DNA from: Alkaliphilus hydrothermalis
Lineage (GTDB): Bacteria; Bacillota; Clostridia; Peptostreptococcales; Natronincolaceae
Direction: 5' to 3'
NCBI RefSeq assembly: GCF_016908555.1
Contig: NZ_JAFBEE010000010.1
Span: 1-64,000, forward strand
Length of the DNA stretch: 64,000 nucleotides
The position numbers and the translations under genes are program-made. The notes beneath the pieces are model-generated. The model did no database searches. It was not told where the DNA came from and saw nothing but the letters and a program-made list of their open reading frames with translations. Shown here in pieces: positions 6,859 to 16,749 of the stretch (position 1 is its first letter; the number at the start of each line of letters is the position of its first letter).

Positions 6859-9800
6859 CCCTTAATAGAACTAGAGTAGAATGTAAATGCTATTAACATA
6901 TAACTGGAATTGGCTGCCTTTAATCCCTTAATAGAACTAGAGTAGAATGTAAATGTGTAGTCTTTGTCTATGATGTAACTTTCAGGAAACCCTTAATAGA
7001 ACTAGAGTAGAATGTAAATTAGAGTATCTAATTACGAAATGCACCGTTTCTTCCCCCTTAATAGAACTAGAGTAGAATGTAAATCCTTCATAGCGGATTG
7101 GTTCTTGATTTCGTCAATTTCCCTTAATAGAACTAGAGTAGAATGTAAATGTGTCATTCGGCAGTGGACATAGTATGGTGTACACCCCCTTAATAGAACT
7201 AGAGTAGAATGTAAATTTGACATATAGGACCACGCTCTATTATTAGATCGCCCCTTAATAGAACTAGAGTAGAATGTAAATCTGGGAACTGAAAACTATA
7301 ACGTCGAAGACCAGAATCCCTTAATAGAACTAGAGTAGAATGTAAATTCTCCAATGTAGATAAGTAATCACCTAAATTATTAACCCCTTAATAGAACTAG
7401 AGTAGAATGTAAATACCTAACTCATACACAAATGAAGAACAAGAGATATCCCTTAATAGAACTAGAGTAGAATGTAAATTTAGAAGAACACAGGAAGGCT
7501 TTAAATCTGATATCACCCTTAATAGAACTAGAGTAGAATGTAAATTCGTCTATAATGCTTAATAGTCTTTGTAACTTCTTGACCCTTAATAGAACTAGAG
7601 TAGAATGTAAATCCTTATATATATTTCTCTCATTGGTAATTCCTAATACCCTTAATAGAACTAGAGTAGAATGTAAATTCTTTTTTAACAATAATCATAT
7701 GTAGTTCTTTGGCCCCTTAATAGAACTAGAGTAGAATGTAAATGCGAATGTCATAACTTCCTGCAGCTCCCCGGCAGAGCCCTTAATAGAACTAGAGTAG
7801 AATGTAAATGTAATCCACGGCGCAGCATGACTGGTTCCGTAGTCGTCCCTTAATAGAACTAGAGTAGAATGTAAATTAGATAATACGTTTCGTAGCTTCT
7901 TTCTTACTTGGCCCTTAATAGAACTAGAGTAGAATGTAAATCCCACGGAGAGCATGAACAACTATTAGGTAGACGTACCCTTAATAGAACTAGAGTAGAA
8001 TGTAAATAAGAATGATGAACACAAAGAGGAAAGAACTAAAACATCCCTTAATAGAACTAGAGTAGAATGTAAATACATATCCATCAGCTCCTTCCAAGGA
8101 AATTTAGTACCCCCTTAATAGAACTAGAGTAGAATGTAAATGTGCTTTTACTAAGCCAGTTGAATCGTGGGGCAAATGCCCTTAATAGAACTAGAGTAGA
8201 ATGTAAATGCATGAAATGATGAACAATAATCATCGTCCTTAACCCCTTAATAGAACTAGAGTAGAATGTAAATCTTTGTTCCTTTCTTAGTGATAGTTCC
8301 TTGCATAACCCTTAATAGAACTAGAGTAGAATGTAAATATATATAACTAAGCATCTTTAATGCGTGAACAATTCCCCCTTAATAGAACTAGAGTAGAATG
8401 TAAATCATTTTTAATAAGACTAATCGTTATTGTTCCTTGTCCCCTTAATAGAACTAGAGTAGAATGTAAATTGATGAAATTTCAAGGATTCGATGAAGAT
8501 GAACCATCCCTTAATAGAACTAGAGTAGAATGTAAATGAACATGCTTGGCTATTTGAAGAAGAAGGATTAGAGCCCTTAATAGAACTAGAGTAGAATGTA
8601 AATAAGAAACTATCAGCCATGGAACAGCTAAGACTTCAGTCCCTTAATAGAACTAGAGTAGAATGTAAATATAAAGAACAAGAAGCGATTATAAATAAAG
8701 GATTCGTCCCTTAATAGAACTAGAGTAGAATGTAAATTATTGATTACTAAAAGCCAAGAGAATACAGTCACTAACCCTTAATAGAACTAGAGTAGAATGT
8801 AAATTTTGGATTCATCCAATGGCCATCATTGACATACTCAGCCCTTAATAGAACTAGAGTAGAATGTAAATAACGATGCAGCAGGAGCAGTGATCAAAAA
8901 GTCATCTACCCTTAATAGAACTAGAGTAGAATGTAAATCTATTTTGAAATGACACACCAGCCAAAGTCATTACTGCCCTTAATAGAACTAGAGTAGAATG
9001 TAAATTAATATATCACTCCTTTGATACTTTTTTGCATAGCCCTTAATAGAACTAGAGTAGAATGTAAATCCAATTTACACTCCCACCTAATCGAATAACA
9101 TCTCCACCCTTAATAGAACTAGAGTAGAATGTAAATGTATCCTCCTAAATGGCTACCGAGGAATTATTCAAAACCCTTAATAGAACTAGAGTAGAATGTA
9201 AATGCATATGACAGTAGCGAAGTAAGTTGTCGGAGCCTTCCCTTAATAGAACTAGAGTAGAATGTAAATTAATATAAAACCACCTATTAAATATCCCATA
9301 ATCTCACCCTTAATAGAACTAGAGTAGAATGTAAATATGGAATTTTTATACTGTTGCGATATAAAGGCTGACCCTTAATAGAACTAGAGTAGAATGTAAA
9401 TTCTTTTTCATAAGATTATTAGCTATTGCTATACTTACCCTTAATAGAACTAGAGTAGAATGTAAATAATTAACTCCTTCATTTTAACCCTCCTAAATTA
9501 TCTTCCCTTAATAGAACTAGAGTAGAATGTAAATATAAAATGGAAGCAGATGAGGTTGGGAAGGTATCTGACCCTTAATAGAACTAGAGTAGAATGTAAA
9601 TTTGGTCATGGGATGGACAAGCCATTATGGACCACAACCCCTTAATAGAACTAGAGTAGAATGTAAATCCATGCTCCACCATCAGCTTCAAATATTGCTG
9701 CTGCCCTTAATAGAACTAGAGTAGAATGTAAATTTAGGAATTAGGTTCTTATTTTCCTCTAAGAGAAGACCCTTAATAGAACTAGAGTAGAATGTAAATA

Positions 9801-10989
9801 TATCCTTCCCCTAGGCATATTACAATTTAACCCCCCCCTTAATAGAACTAGAGTAGAATGTAAATTTAGTAGCGTGTCTTTAACCTCACTACTGTGTAGA
9901 ATCCCTTAATAGAACTAGAGTAGAATGTAAATTATGCAGTGCACAAATTAAAGTGGGACACATGGATCCCTTAATAGAACTAGGGTAGAATGTAAATTCG
10001 AAAATGAAGAGGGAGAGATCATCAAAAAGCTGGCCCTTAATAGAACTAGAGTAGAATGTAAATAATTGTGGCTCATTAATGCTTCTATCATAGATTAATA
10101 CCCTTAATAGAACTAGAGTAGAATGTAAATCCGCATAACGATCAACGGACAGAGGAAAATAATTAAGCCCTTAATAGAACTAGAGTAGAATGTAAATGAA
10201 GTCTTCGGGATCTATCAGCCAATACTTAAATCTCCCTTAATAGAACTAGAGTAGAATGTAAATTTAACCTGCATATTCCAGGAGTGAACACCATTCCACC
10301 CCTTAATAGAACTAGAGTAGAATGTAAATGAAAAATTGACAATGGAAGAAATTGAAGTGATCAAGACCCTTAATAGAACTAGAGTAGAATGTAAATATAG
10401 GTGAAACAGTGACAATAAGAACAGCCAACGACCCCTTAATAGAACTAGAGTAGAATGTAAATGGAGGTAGTAATGTTTAAGCATACATGTACTCTATGCC
10501 CTTAATAGAACTAGAGTAGAATGTAAATTGATTTTAATAGATTTAAAGTCTTTACCTTTATCACCCCCTTAATAGAACTAGAGTAGAATGTAAATGTAAT
10601 ACACTCAATATCACGGTTAGTATGGTTGCCTCCCTTAATAGAACTAGAGTAGAATGTAAATACTTTAGTCATAAGGGCTATAATTTCTTCTTGTCCCCCT
10701 TAATAGAACTAGAGTAGAATGTAAATTTATTTTTTGTTTAGCTATTCTTACCATTCTTTTTTCCCTTAATAGAACTAGAGTAGAATGTAAATCTTTCATT
10801 GATCAGTCTTACCTCTCCACCAATAAATCCCCTTAATAGAACTAGAGTAGAATGTAAGTTAATTTCATCGGGTGTCATATGTCCTTTGGATTCTCCCTTA
10901 ATAGAACTAGAGTAGAATGTAAATGTAACCTGTCTAACCATGTTTCTATGTCTATCCTGCCCTTAATTGAACTAGAGTAAAACAGAAGG
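6859..10989 (+). CRISPR. CRISPR array, 63 repeats of 30 bp, 62 spacers; no cas genes in view
   Basis: The repeat begins CCCTTAATAGAACTAG and ends AGTAGAATGTAAAT. The first copy is 6859-6888, the last good copy 10895-10924, and a decayed terminal copy is 10960-10989. The period is about 66 bp, with spacers of about 34-37 bp. The ATGTAAAT end matches the 3' end of the known C. difficile type I-B repeat, so plus-strand transcription and a type I-B system are inferred. Variant copies cluster at the right: 9968-9997 has one A-to-G change, 10830-10859 ends AAGT, and the final repeat is degenerate. That makes the right side the old trailer end and the left side the leader end. No AT-rich leader is present, because IS66-A begins 30 bp to the left. 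Confidence 0.98.
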
Positions 10990-11101
10990 ATTTAAGTATT
11001 TAGTAGGTTCTATAGCTACTAGATTAAAAGAACTAGATCAAAATGGAGTTCAAGCAATGCTTTCAATAGTTTTTCACAATAAAACAGCCCTTATTGAATA
11101 A
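10980..11101 (+). pseudogene. 3' remnant of an unknown gene after the CRISPR array
   Basis: An open frame of about 37 codons reads GFKYLVGSIATRLKELDQNG and continues to a TAA at 11099-11101. It has no start codon or ribosome site and emerges directly from the decayed last repeat. The composition is normal protein (an amphipathic helix rich in Leu, Lys and Glu), so it looks like the C-terminus of a gene truncated when the array region formed. I do not recognise the family. It could also be chance coding. Confidence 0.4.
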
Positions 11102-11157
11102 CCTCCCCAAATAAGGTAAGATAGACATATCAATATGATTTGGAAGGGAGCAAAAAA

Positions 11158-13359
11158 ATGGATTTACGTCACCTTAACCAACAACAACGGGAAGCCGTTT
11201 GTCATACAGAAGGCCCCCTATTAATACTAGCGGGGGCAGGGTCTGGTAAAACTAGAGTACTGACCCACCGTATCGCATATTTAGTAGAAGAGATGGAAGT
11301 ATTCCCATATAGGATATTAGCCATTACTTTCACCAACAAAGCAGCTAAGGAAATGAAGGAAAGAATCGAGAATCTGTTGGGGGAATACTGTAGAGATATA
11401 TGGGTTAGCACCTTCCACTCCTCCTGCGTTAGAATCCTAAGAAAAGACATAGATAAAATTGGTTATCAAAAGAATTTCGTTATTTACGATACCTCCGATC
11501 AAGAGGTGGTTATTAAGGAATGCATAAAAAAGCTTGAGTTAGACGACAAGCTTTTCCACCCTAGAGCAGTTTTGGGGGAAATTGGGAAAGCTAAAGATCA
11601 ACTAATGGGATACAAAGAGTTCCAACAAACCCACATGGGGGACTTTAGAAAGACCAAGATTGGCAAACTCTACGAAATGTACCAAAATAGATTAAGAAGC
11701 AACAATGCCCTTGATTTTGATGACCTGATCATGAAAACAGTAGAGTTGTTTCAGACTAATCCAACAGTACTTAGATTCTATCAAGAAAAATTTCAATACA
11801 TCATGGTGGACGAGTTCCAAGATACCAATATTTCTCAATATCAGCTGGTGAACCTGTTGTCCCGAAGTCACAAAAATCTTTGTGTAGTAGGGGATGATGA
11901 CCAATCCATCTATGGATGGAGGGGGGCGGATATTAGAAATATCCTTGGCTTTGAGAAGGACTTCCCAGGAGCAAAAGTTATCAAACTGGAGCAAAACTAT
12001 CGCTCAACGGAAAATATTCTAAATGCCGCAAACCACGTGGTAGCCAACAACCAGCAACGGAAGAATAAAAGACTAATTACAGAAAACCCCTGTGGTGAGA
12101 TTATCCAATACCACAAGGCGGTAAACGAATATGAAGAAGCCCAATTTATTGCTGCAAACATCAAAAAGGTAAAAAGAGAAGATGAGAAAAGATATTCTGA
12201 CTTTGCCATCCTTTATAGAACCAACGCCCAGTCCCGTGTGCTGGAGGAAATTATGTTAAAGGAGGGGATCCCCTACAAGCTATTTGGGGGGTTGCGATTC
12301 TACGATCGTAAGGAGATCAAAGATATTTTATCCTACCTTAAAATGGTGGAGAACCCTGTGGATGATGTTGCTCTCCAAAGAATCATTAATGTACCTAAGA
12401 GGGGTATTGGGTTAAAGAGCATTGAACGGGTGGCGGACTTTGCTGCTGAAATGGGGGAGAGCTTATTTAGTGCCTTTCTAGATGTGGATGATATTCCACA
12501 GCTTTCAACAAGGGTAAAGGTACAGGCCAACAAATTCACCGAATTAATTGTAGATCTAATCCAAAGAAAAAATGAATTATCTGTTACAGAAATCGTTTCG
12601 GAAATTTATGAAAAAACAGGGTATATTGATGCCCTTATGGAAGAAAATACAGTAGAGTCCAAAAGTCGTATTGAGAACCTTAAAGAGTTCCAATCCTTAA
12701 CAAAGGATTTTGATGAAAATGCAGAGGTCAAAACCCTTGAGGAATTCCTTGCCCGTACATCCTTAGAATCTCCGGTGGATAATATGGCGGAGGATGATGA
12801 TGCAGTGGTATTAATGACCCTCCATAGCGCTAAAGGGCTAGAGTTCCCCATCGTATTTATTCCAGGGATGGAGGAGGGAATATTCCCTTCAAAGATGTCC
12901 CTAGATGAAGACAACGAAGAGGAAGAAAGAAGACTTTGCTATGTAGGGATTACCCGTGCCATGGAGAAATTATTCATGACCCATGCTGTCATGAGGACCC
13001 TATATGGACGATCAGGCTACAATAGTCCATCAAGATTTATCAATGAAATACCAGCAGAGTTAATCGCTAAAGAAGCCCCAAGAAAAGGTGGGTACGACCG
13101 TAAAGCAGAAGTACGGCAAATGCAAACATCTCCATTATTTAGGGGAGAAAGGCAGAAGGAACCTATTGCTACAAAGCCAGTGGGTAACGGTGGTGGCAGT
13201 ACAGGAGGCAGCTACAAGGCAGGCACAAAGATTAAACATCCTAAGTTTGGAATCGGTACAATCGTAGCAGTGGACAAGGACATGTTGAGTATTGCCTTTC
13301 CAAATGGCGGAATCAAGAAGATTGCAGCAGGATTTATTAAACTAGAAATCATCCAATAA
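11158..13359 (+). CDS. pcrA: ATP-dependent DNA helicase PcrA (UvrD/Rep family)
   Basis: This superfamily 1A 3'-5' helicase acts in nucleotide excision repair, replication of rolling-circle plasmids and removal of RecA filaments. The 733 residues show motif Q (LNQQQREAV), Walker A AGAGSGKT at residues 25-32, motif Ia ITFTNKAAKEM, Walker B DEFQDTN, motif III QSIYGWRGAD, motif IV LEQNYRS, motif V LMTLHSAKGLEF and motif VI YVGITRAM. The last 60 residues form the Tudor-like PcrA C-terminus (KIKHPKFGIGTIVAVD). The ATG at 11158 follows GGAAGGGAG at good spacing; an upstream TTG at 11140 would overlap that site. It is followed by ligA after 15 bp, the classic pcrA-ligA pair. Confidence 0.97.
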   Translation: MDLRHLNQQQREAVCHTEGPLLILAGAGSGKTRVLTHRIAYLVEEMEVFPYRILAITFTNKAAKEMKERIENLLGEYCRDIWVSTFHSSCVRILRKDIDKIGYQKNFVIYDTSDQEVVIKECIKKLELDDKLFHPRAVLGEIGKAKDQLMGYKEFQQTHMGDFRKTKIGKLYEMYQNRLRSNNALDFDDLIMKTVELFQTNPTVLRFYQEKFQYIMVDEFQDTNISQYQLVNLLSRSHKNLCVVGDDDQSIYGWRGADIRNILGFEKDFPGAKVIKLEQNYRSTENILNAANHVVANNQQRKNKRLITENPCGEIIQYHKAVNEYEEAQFIAANIKKVKREDEKRYSDFAILYRTNAQSRVLEEIMLKEGIPYKLFGGLRFYDRKEIKDILSYLKMVENPVDDVALQRIINVPKRGIGLKSIERVADFAAEMGESLFSAFLDVDDIPQLSTRVKVQANKFTELIVDLIQRKNELSVTEIVSEIYEKTGYIDALMEENTVESKSRIENLKEFQSLTKDFDENAEVKTLEEFLARTSLESPVDNMAEDDDAVVLMTLHSAKGLEFPIVFIPGMEEGIFPSKMSLDEDNEEEERRLCYVGITRAMEKLFMTHAVMRTLYGRSGYNSPSRFINEIPAELIAKEAPRKGGYDRKAEVRQMQTSPLFRGERQKEPIATKPVGNGGGSTGGSYKAGTKIKHPKFGIGTIVAVDKDMLSIAFPNGGIKKIAAGFIKLEIIQ

Positions 13360-13374
13360 AATAGAGGTGAAACA

Positions 13375-15366
13375 ATGGGTCAAATAGAGGAAATGAAGGA
13401 ACTGGTGAGGCAGTTAAACAAACACAACCATCAATATTATGTACTGGATAATCCTTTAATCAGTGATAAGGAATATGATGCCCTATACGATGAATTGATT
13501 CAACTAGAAAAAGCAACAGGAGAGGTGCTACCAGATTCGCCTACTCAACGGGTGGGGGGAGAGCCTTTGAAGAACTTTCTGCCCCACAGACACATTGCCC
13601 CCCTATGGAGCCTAGACAAGTCAAAGACAGCAACAGAGCTATTGGCTTGGGATACCAGGGTAAGAAAGCTACTTGAGGGAAAGGATTTACCTATAGAATA
13701 CGTAATGGAATTAAAATTTGACGGATTAACCATCAACCTCACTTATGAAGATGGGGTATTGGTACAAGCTGCAACTAGAGGAAATGGAACTGTAGGGGAA
13801 GGCATCTTAAAACAGGCGAAGACCATTAAAACAGTTCCCCTTAGGATTGAACATACAGGCAAGATGGAGGTACAGGGAGAAGGGATTATGAAACTCTCTG
13901 TATTGGAAAAGTACAATAAAACGGCGGCAGAACCATTAAAAAATGCCCGAAATGCGGCAGCAGGGGCTCTGCGAAACCTAGACCCCAAAACAACCGCCAC
14001 TAGGAATTTAGATGCCTTTTGTTATAACGTAGGTTATTCTGAGGGAATGGACTTTGAAACCCATTTAGAGGTCATCGCATTCTTAAAGCAACAGGGATTT
14101 CCTGTAAATAGCTACCTAAAGCATTGTAAGACAATCCAAGAGGTAGTGGAGGAAATTGAAATTTTAAAGGTCAACCTAAATGAACTGGATTTCTTAATAG
14201 ACGGAATCGTAATCAAAATCAACCACATCAAAACCCGTGATGCCCTAGGCTATACTCAAAAATTCCCTAGATGGGCAATGGCTTTTAAATTCGAAGCCCA
14301 AGAGGTGACCACTACATTAAATAAGGTAGTGTGGCAGGTGGGTAGAACTGGTAAATTGACCCCAGCGGCGGAGCTAGAGCCTGTCGATATAGGTGGTGTC
14401 ACAGTGAGCCGTGCCACCCTCAACAACTGGGAGGACATTCAACGAAAAAGGGTCAAAGTAGGCTGTAAAGTCTGGCTAAGGAGATCCAACGACGTCATCC
14501 CTGAAATTATGGGGGCCATCGAAGAAGAGTGTGAAGATGCCACAGCAGTAGAAAAGCCAGAGACTTGTCCTGACTGTGGTAGTGAAGTGGTGGAAAAGGG
14601 TGCCCATATTTTCTGTCCCAACTCCCTTTCCTGTAAGCCCCAGTTAGTTTCTAGAATTGTCCATTATGCCAGCAGAGATGCGATGGACATAGAGGGCTTC
14701 AGTGAAAAGACAGCAGAACAGCTTTTTGAATCCCTTGGACTAAAGGGAATCGCTGACCTATATGAATTAAAGTATGAGGACTTAATCAATCTTGAACGTT
14801 TTGGAGATAAAAAAGCCCGTAATCTACTGGATTCTATTGAAAAGAGCAAGGAGTGTCAGTTGGATGCCTTTGTCTATGCCCTAGGGATTCCGAATGTAGG
14901 ACGTAAGACAGCATCGGATTTAGCAAAGCATTATCAATCCTTGGAAGCTATTATGGAGGCAAAAGTGGAAGAACTGGTGACTCTGCCAGATGTAGGGGAG
15001 ATTGTTGCCAATAGTATCGTAGAGTTCTTTGAAGATGAAACCATCATGGATAGTATCAGAAAGCTATTGGCAGAGGGGGTAAATCCTCAACATGAAGTCC
15101 AGGTAGAGGTTGAAAATACCATCTTCAAGGATAAGACTGTGGTGGTGACTGGTACGTTGGAGCATTTTAGTCGTAAAGAGATTAAAGATCAGTTGGAAAA
15201 GCTCGGGGCAAAGGTGGCAGGCAGTGTCAGTAAAAAGACAGACTTTTTGATCGCAGGTGAAGAAGCAGGAGCAAAGCTAGAAAAAGCCCAAGAGATTATA
15301 GCTTCAGGTGTTGAGACAAATCTAAAAATACTAAATGAAGAAGATTTTATGAAAATGATGAAATAA
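13375..15366 (+). CDS. ligA: NAD-dependent DNA ligase LigA
   Basis: This essential ligase seals nicks using NAD+. The 663 residues are full length. The N-terminal Ia and adenylation domains carry the active-site motif LKFDG with Lys114. The OB domain has VWQVGRTGKLTPAAELEPV. A four-Cys zinc finger (CPDCGSE to FCPNSLSC) is followed by helix-hairpin-helix repeats (YALGIPNVGRKTASDLA). A C-terminal BRCT domain (TVVVTGTLEHFSRKEI) covers about the last 75 residues. AGAGGTG precedes the ATG. It forms an operon with pcrA and ends at a strong terminator. Confidence 0.98.
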   Translation: MGQIEEMKELVRQLNKHNHQYYVLDNPLISDKEYDALYDELIQLEKATGEVLPDSPTQRVGGEPLKNFLPHRHIAPLWSLDKSKTATELLAWDTRVRKLLEGKDLPIEYVMELKFDGLTINLTYEDGVLVQAATRGNGTVGEGILKQAKTIKTVPLRIEHTGKMEVQGEGIMKLSVLEKYNKTAAEPLKNARNAAAGALRNLDPKTTATRNLDAFCYNVGYSEGMDFETHLEVIAFLKQQGFPVNSYLKHCKTIQEVVEEIEILKVNLNELDFLIDGIVIKINHIKTRDALGYTQKFPRWAMAFKFEAQEVTTTLNKVVWQVGRTGKLTPAAELEPVDIGGVTVSRATLNNWEDIQRKRVKVGCKVWLRRSNDVIPEIMGAIEEECEDATAVEKPETCPDCGSEVVEKGAHIFCPNSLSCKPQLVSRIVHYASRDAMDIEGFSEKTAEQLFESLGLKGIADLYELKYEDLINLERFGDKKARNLLDSIEKSKECQLDAFVYALGIPNVGRKTASDLAKHYQSLEAIMEAKVEELVTLPDVGEIVANSIVEFFEDETIMDSIRKLLAEGVNPQHEVQVEVENTIFKDKTVVVTGTLEHFSRKEIKDQLEKLGAKVAGSVSKKTDFLIAGEEAGAKLEKAQEIIASGVETNLKILNEEDFMKMMK

Positions 15367-15395
15367 AAGCAACTAAATCAGCATATGCAAAATAC

Positions 15396-15434
15396 AAAAA
15401 ATGGCATACCCTTAGGGGTACGCCATTTTTTGCA
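15396..15434. terminator. Intrinsic terminator after ligA (works both ways)
   Basis: AAAAATGGCATACCC pairs with GGGTACGCCATTTTTT over a TTAG loop, with A and T runs on both sides. It separates ligA from the convergent small gene at 15463-15642. Confidence 0.9.
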
Positions 15435-15462
15435 ATTCATTTCTACTCGTTAGTCCCTGGGA

Positions 15463-15642
15463 CTATCTCCAGAAATAAGGTCCTCCAAATAATACTACTA
15501 GCAATAGGAAGAAGAATAGTAAATCATCACCAAATCCTGCGAATAAACCGCAGTTACAGAAGATGATCACTAGTAATAGGAAGAAGAATAATAAGCTACT
15601 TTCTCCACCAAAGATACCGGCTACTGGATTACAACTTGACAT
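15463..15642 (-). CDS. Small hydrophobic protein with duplicated LLFFFLLLV segment (putative sporulation protein)
   Basis: This 59-residue ORF starts at an ATG preceded by GGGAGGTG on the minus strand. The protein is an internal duplication: ESSLLFFFLLLVIIFCNCG is followed by GDDLLFFFLLLVVLFGGPY. Each half is an acidic residue, a hydrophobic Phe/Leu helix and a turn, so two short membrane or aggregation-prone segments are likely. A clear sister of 67 residues is encoded at 37838-38041. A sigma-E/K-like promoter lies upstream (15683-15712). I infer a spore coat or forespore-surface role from the promoter only; no function is known to me. It may be missed by gene finders because of its size. 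Confidence 0.8.
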   Translation of the reverse strand: MSSCNPVAGIFGGESSLLFFFLLLVIIFCNCGLFAGFGDDLLFFFLLLVVLFGGPYFWR

Positions 15643-15682
15643 AACAACACCTCCCTTTAATGTGGGGTTTACTATCGTAATA

Positions 15683-15712
15683 CATATTATGAAGGAGGTG
15701 AAAATTGGTGAC
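15683..15712 (-). promoter_or_regulatory. Sigma-E/K-like promoter for the small gene at 15463-15642
   Basis: The minus strand reads GTCACC (15707-15712), 15 bp, then CATAATATG (15683-15691). This is close to the mother-cell pattern mAC-N16-CATAnnnTA, with one mismatch at the last base. The ATG is about 40 bp downstream. Confidence 0.5.
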
Positions 15713-15824
15713 TTGGCAATAGGAAATAAGTAGGGAGTAATTTAGGAAGCAAATAGACACATAGAGGAGTAAAATATAGATAAAAGATAAAATATAGATA
15801 AAATATAGAGTAAATAAAAAAAGA

Positions 15825-15861
15825 CCTATGTTAGAAGTTCTAAAGGGGCTTCTAACATAGG
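15825..15861 (-). terminator. Terminator after rubrerythrin gene
   Basis: CCTATGTTAGAAG pairs perfectly with CTTCTAACATAGG (13 bp). On the minus strand it is followed by TCTTTTTTT, just beyond the rubrerythrin stop. Confidence 0.92.
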
Positions 15862-15864
15862 ATC

Positions 15865-16269
15865 TTACTTTTTAAGTTGCTTTTTCAATTGTTGCATTAA
15901 ACCAAGGTATCTCTTTTCGTGTTCTGCCTCAATAATTCTTAGATTTTTTAAATACTCGGCAATCGCTTCAAAACCTTCTTCGCGAGCCACTCTTTCGTAT
16001 TCCTTATAGAGGGTAGCTGTTTCATAATGTTCGCCCTCTGCTGCATGACGTAGATTTGTAAGGGTGTCATGGGTACCGCTTAAAAAATTAAGTAAATCCA
16101 GTGCGTGATCTTCCTCCTGTTGGGTAGTATCAAGAAATATGTCTGCTATATCCGGATAGCCTTCCTCCACTGCTTTTTTTCCAAAACTTATGTATTTATT
16201 TCTAGCTTGACTTTCACCAGCAAAAGCATTCCATAGATTTTTTTCCGTTTGGGTCCCTTTGAGATTCAT
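15865..16269 (-). CDS. Rubrerythrin-type ferritin-like diiron protein, lacking the rubredoxin domain
   Basis: This 134-residue four-helix diiron protein probably reduces hydrogen peroxide in the cytoplasm of this anaerobe. Iron-ligand motifs are in family order: FAGESQARNKY (Glu near 19), QQEEDHAL (ExxH near 53), AAEGEHYE (near 78) and IEAEHEKRY (near 113). The C-terminal rubredoxin domain of classical rubrerythrin, with its Cys4 iron site, is absent, so it would need a separate electron donor. It ends in a Lys-rich tail. It is monocistronic, with its own terminator. Confidence 0.92.
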   Translation of the reverse strand: MNLKGTQTEKNLWNAFAGESQARNKYISFGKKAVEEGYPDIADIFLDTTQQEEDHALDLLNFLSGTHDTLTNLRHAAEGEHYETATLYKEYERVAREEGFEAIAEYLKNLRIIEAEHEKRYLGLMQQLKKQLKK

Positions 16270-16375
16270 TGAAGCCCTCCTTTATATAATACTGTACTGT
16301 ACTTATTTTAGCACATTTTTATAAAAAAATAAATTAAATCTCCGGAGTAGGAAAGGTTGCCAGTGCTCTTTATTA

Positions 16376-16424
16376 AGAAAAAACATGTATCCGCCGAGGT
16401 TAGCCGAAGATACATGCTTTTTCA
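16376..16424 (-). terminator. Terminator after the Cys-rich miniprotein gene
   Basis: CATGTATC (16384-16391) and GATACATG (16409-16416) pair, and flanking A/T runs extend the stem on both strands. It follows the minus-strand gene at 16473-16631 and could also act on plus-strand transcripts. Confidence 0.7.
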
Positions 16425-16472
16425 TGTTAAGTAGATTTTGAACTAAAAATACATATTGCTTGGTGGAATGGC

Positions 16473-16631
16473 CTATAATAATTTGGAATCCTCTTGTAGC
16501 ATTTTCTCTGCTTTATTTTTGAAATACGCACAGCTCTTGTGGCTGGGTTGAGACACCGATGTTACATGAGTCAAAGTGCAATTTCCTTCATTTTCATAAA
16601 CACAGGGATTGTTACAGTGAATAGTAATCAT
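16473..16631 (-). CDS. Cys-rich 52-aa protein of the clostridial small 'C-Y..C' family
   Basis: The ATG at 16631 is preceded by TTAGGAGGTGG, an excellent ribosome site. The product starts MITIHCNNPCVYENEGNC and continues to SCAYFKNKAEKML. Four Cys residues sit as HCxxxC, then NC, then SCAYF, suggesting a metal site or disulfides. I recall similar short clostridial proteins that are often mislabelled hydroxymyristoyl-ACP dehydratase; that name is not supported by anything in this sequence. The function is unknown. A hairpin terminator follows. Confidence 0.8.
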   Translation of the reverse strand: MITIHCNNPCVYENEGNCTLTHVTSVSQPSHKSCAYFKNKAEKMLQEDSKLL

Positions 16632-16749
16632 ATGAGCCACCTCCTAATGATAGTGTGTGAGGATTGGATTATAGAATACATTGAAATTATTGCTACTTAA
16701 TAGATAAACCTATGGATGATTGAAATATAGGAATGTAAGGAGAAATGAA

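Noticed and set aside
7032..10941. ORFs inside the repeat array encoding repeated LHSTLVLLRG and FTFYSSSIKG blocks
   Set aside because: These are translations of the CRISPR repeat in two frames, with spacers between. They have no ribosome sites and are not genes.
6859..10989. Possibility that the repeat is really 31 bp with an extra leading C
   Set aside because: Only about a quarter of repeats have a C at that position, as chance predicts, so the extra C belongs to the spacer.
6859..10989. Self-targeting spacers against genes in this window
   Set aside because: Reading by eye I saw no convincing match. A systematic search was not possible, so this is not excluded.
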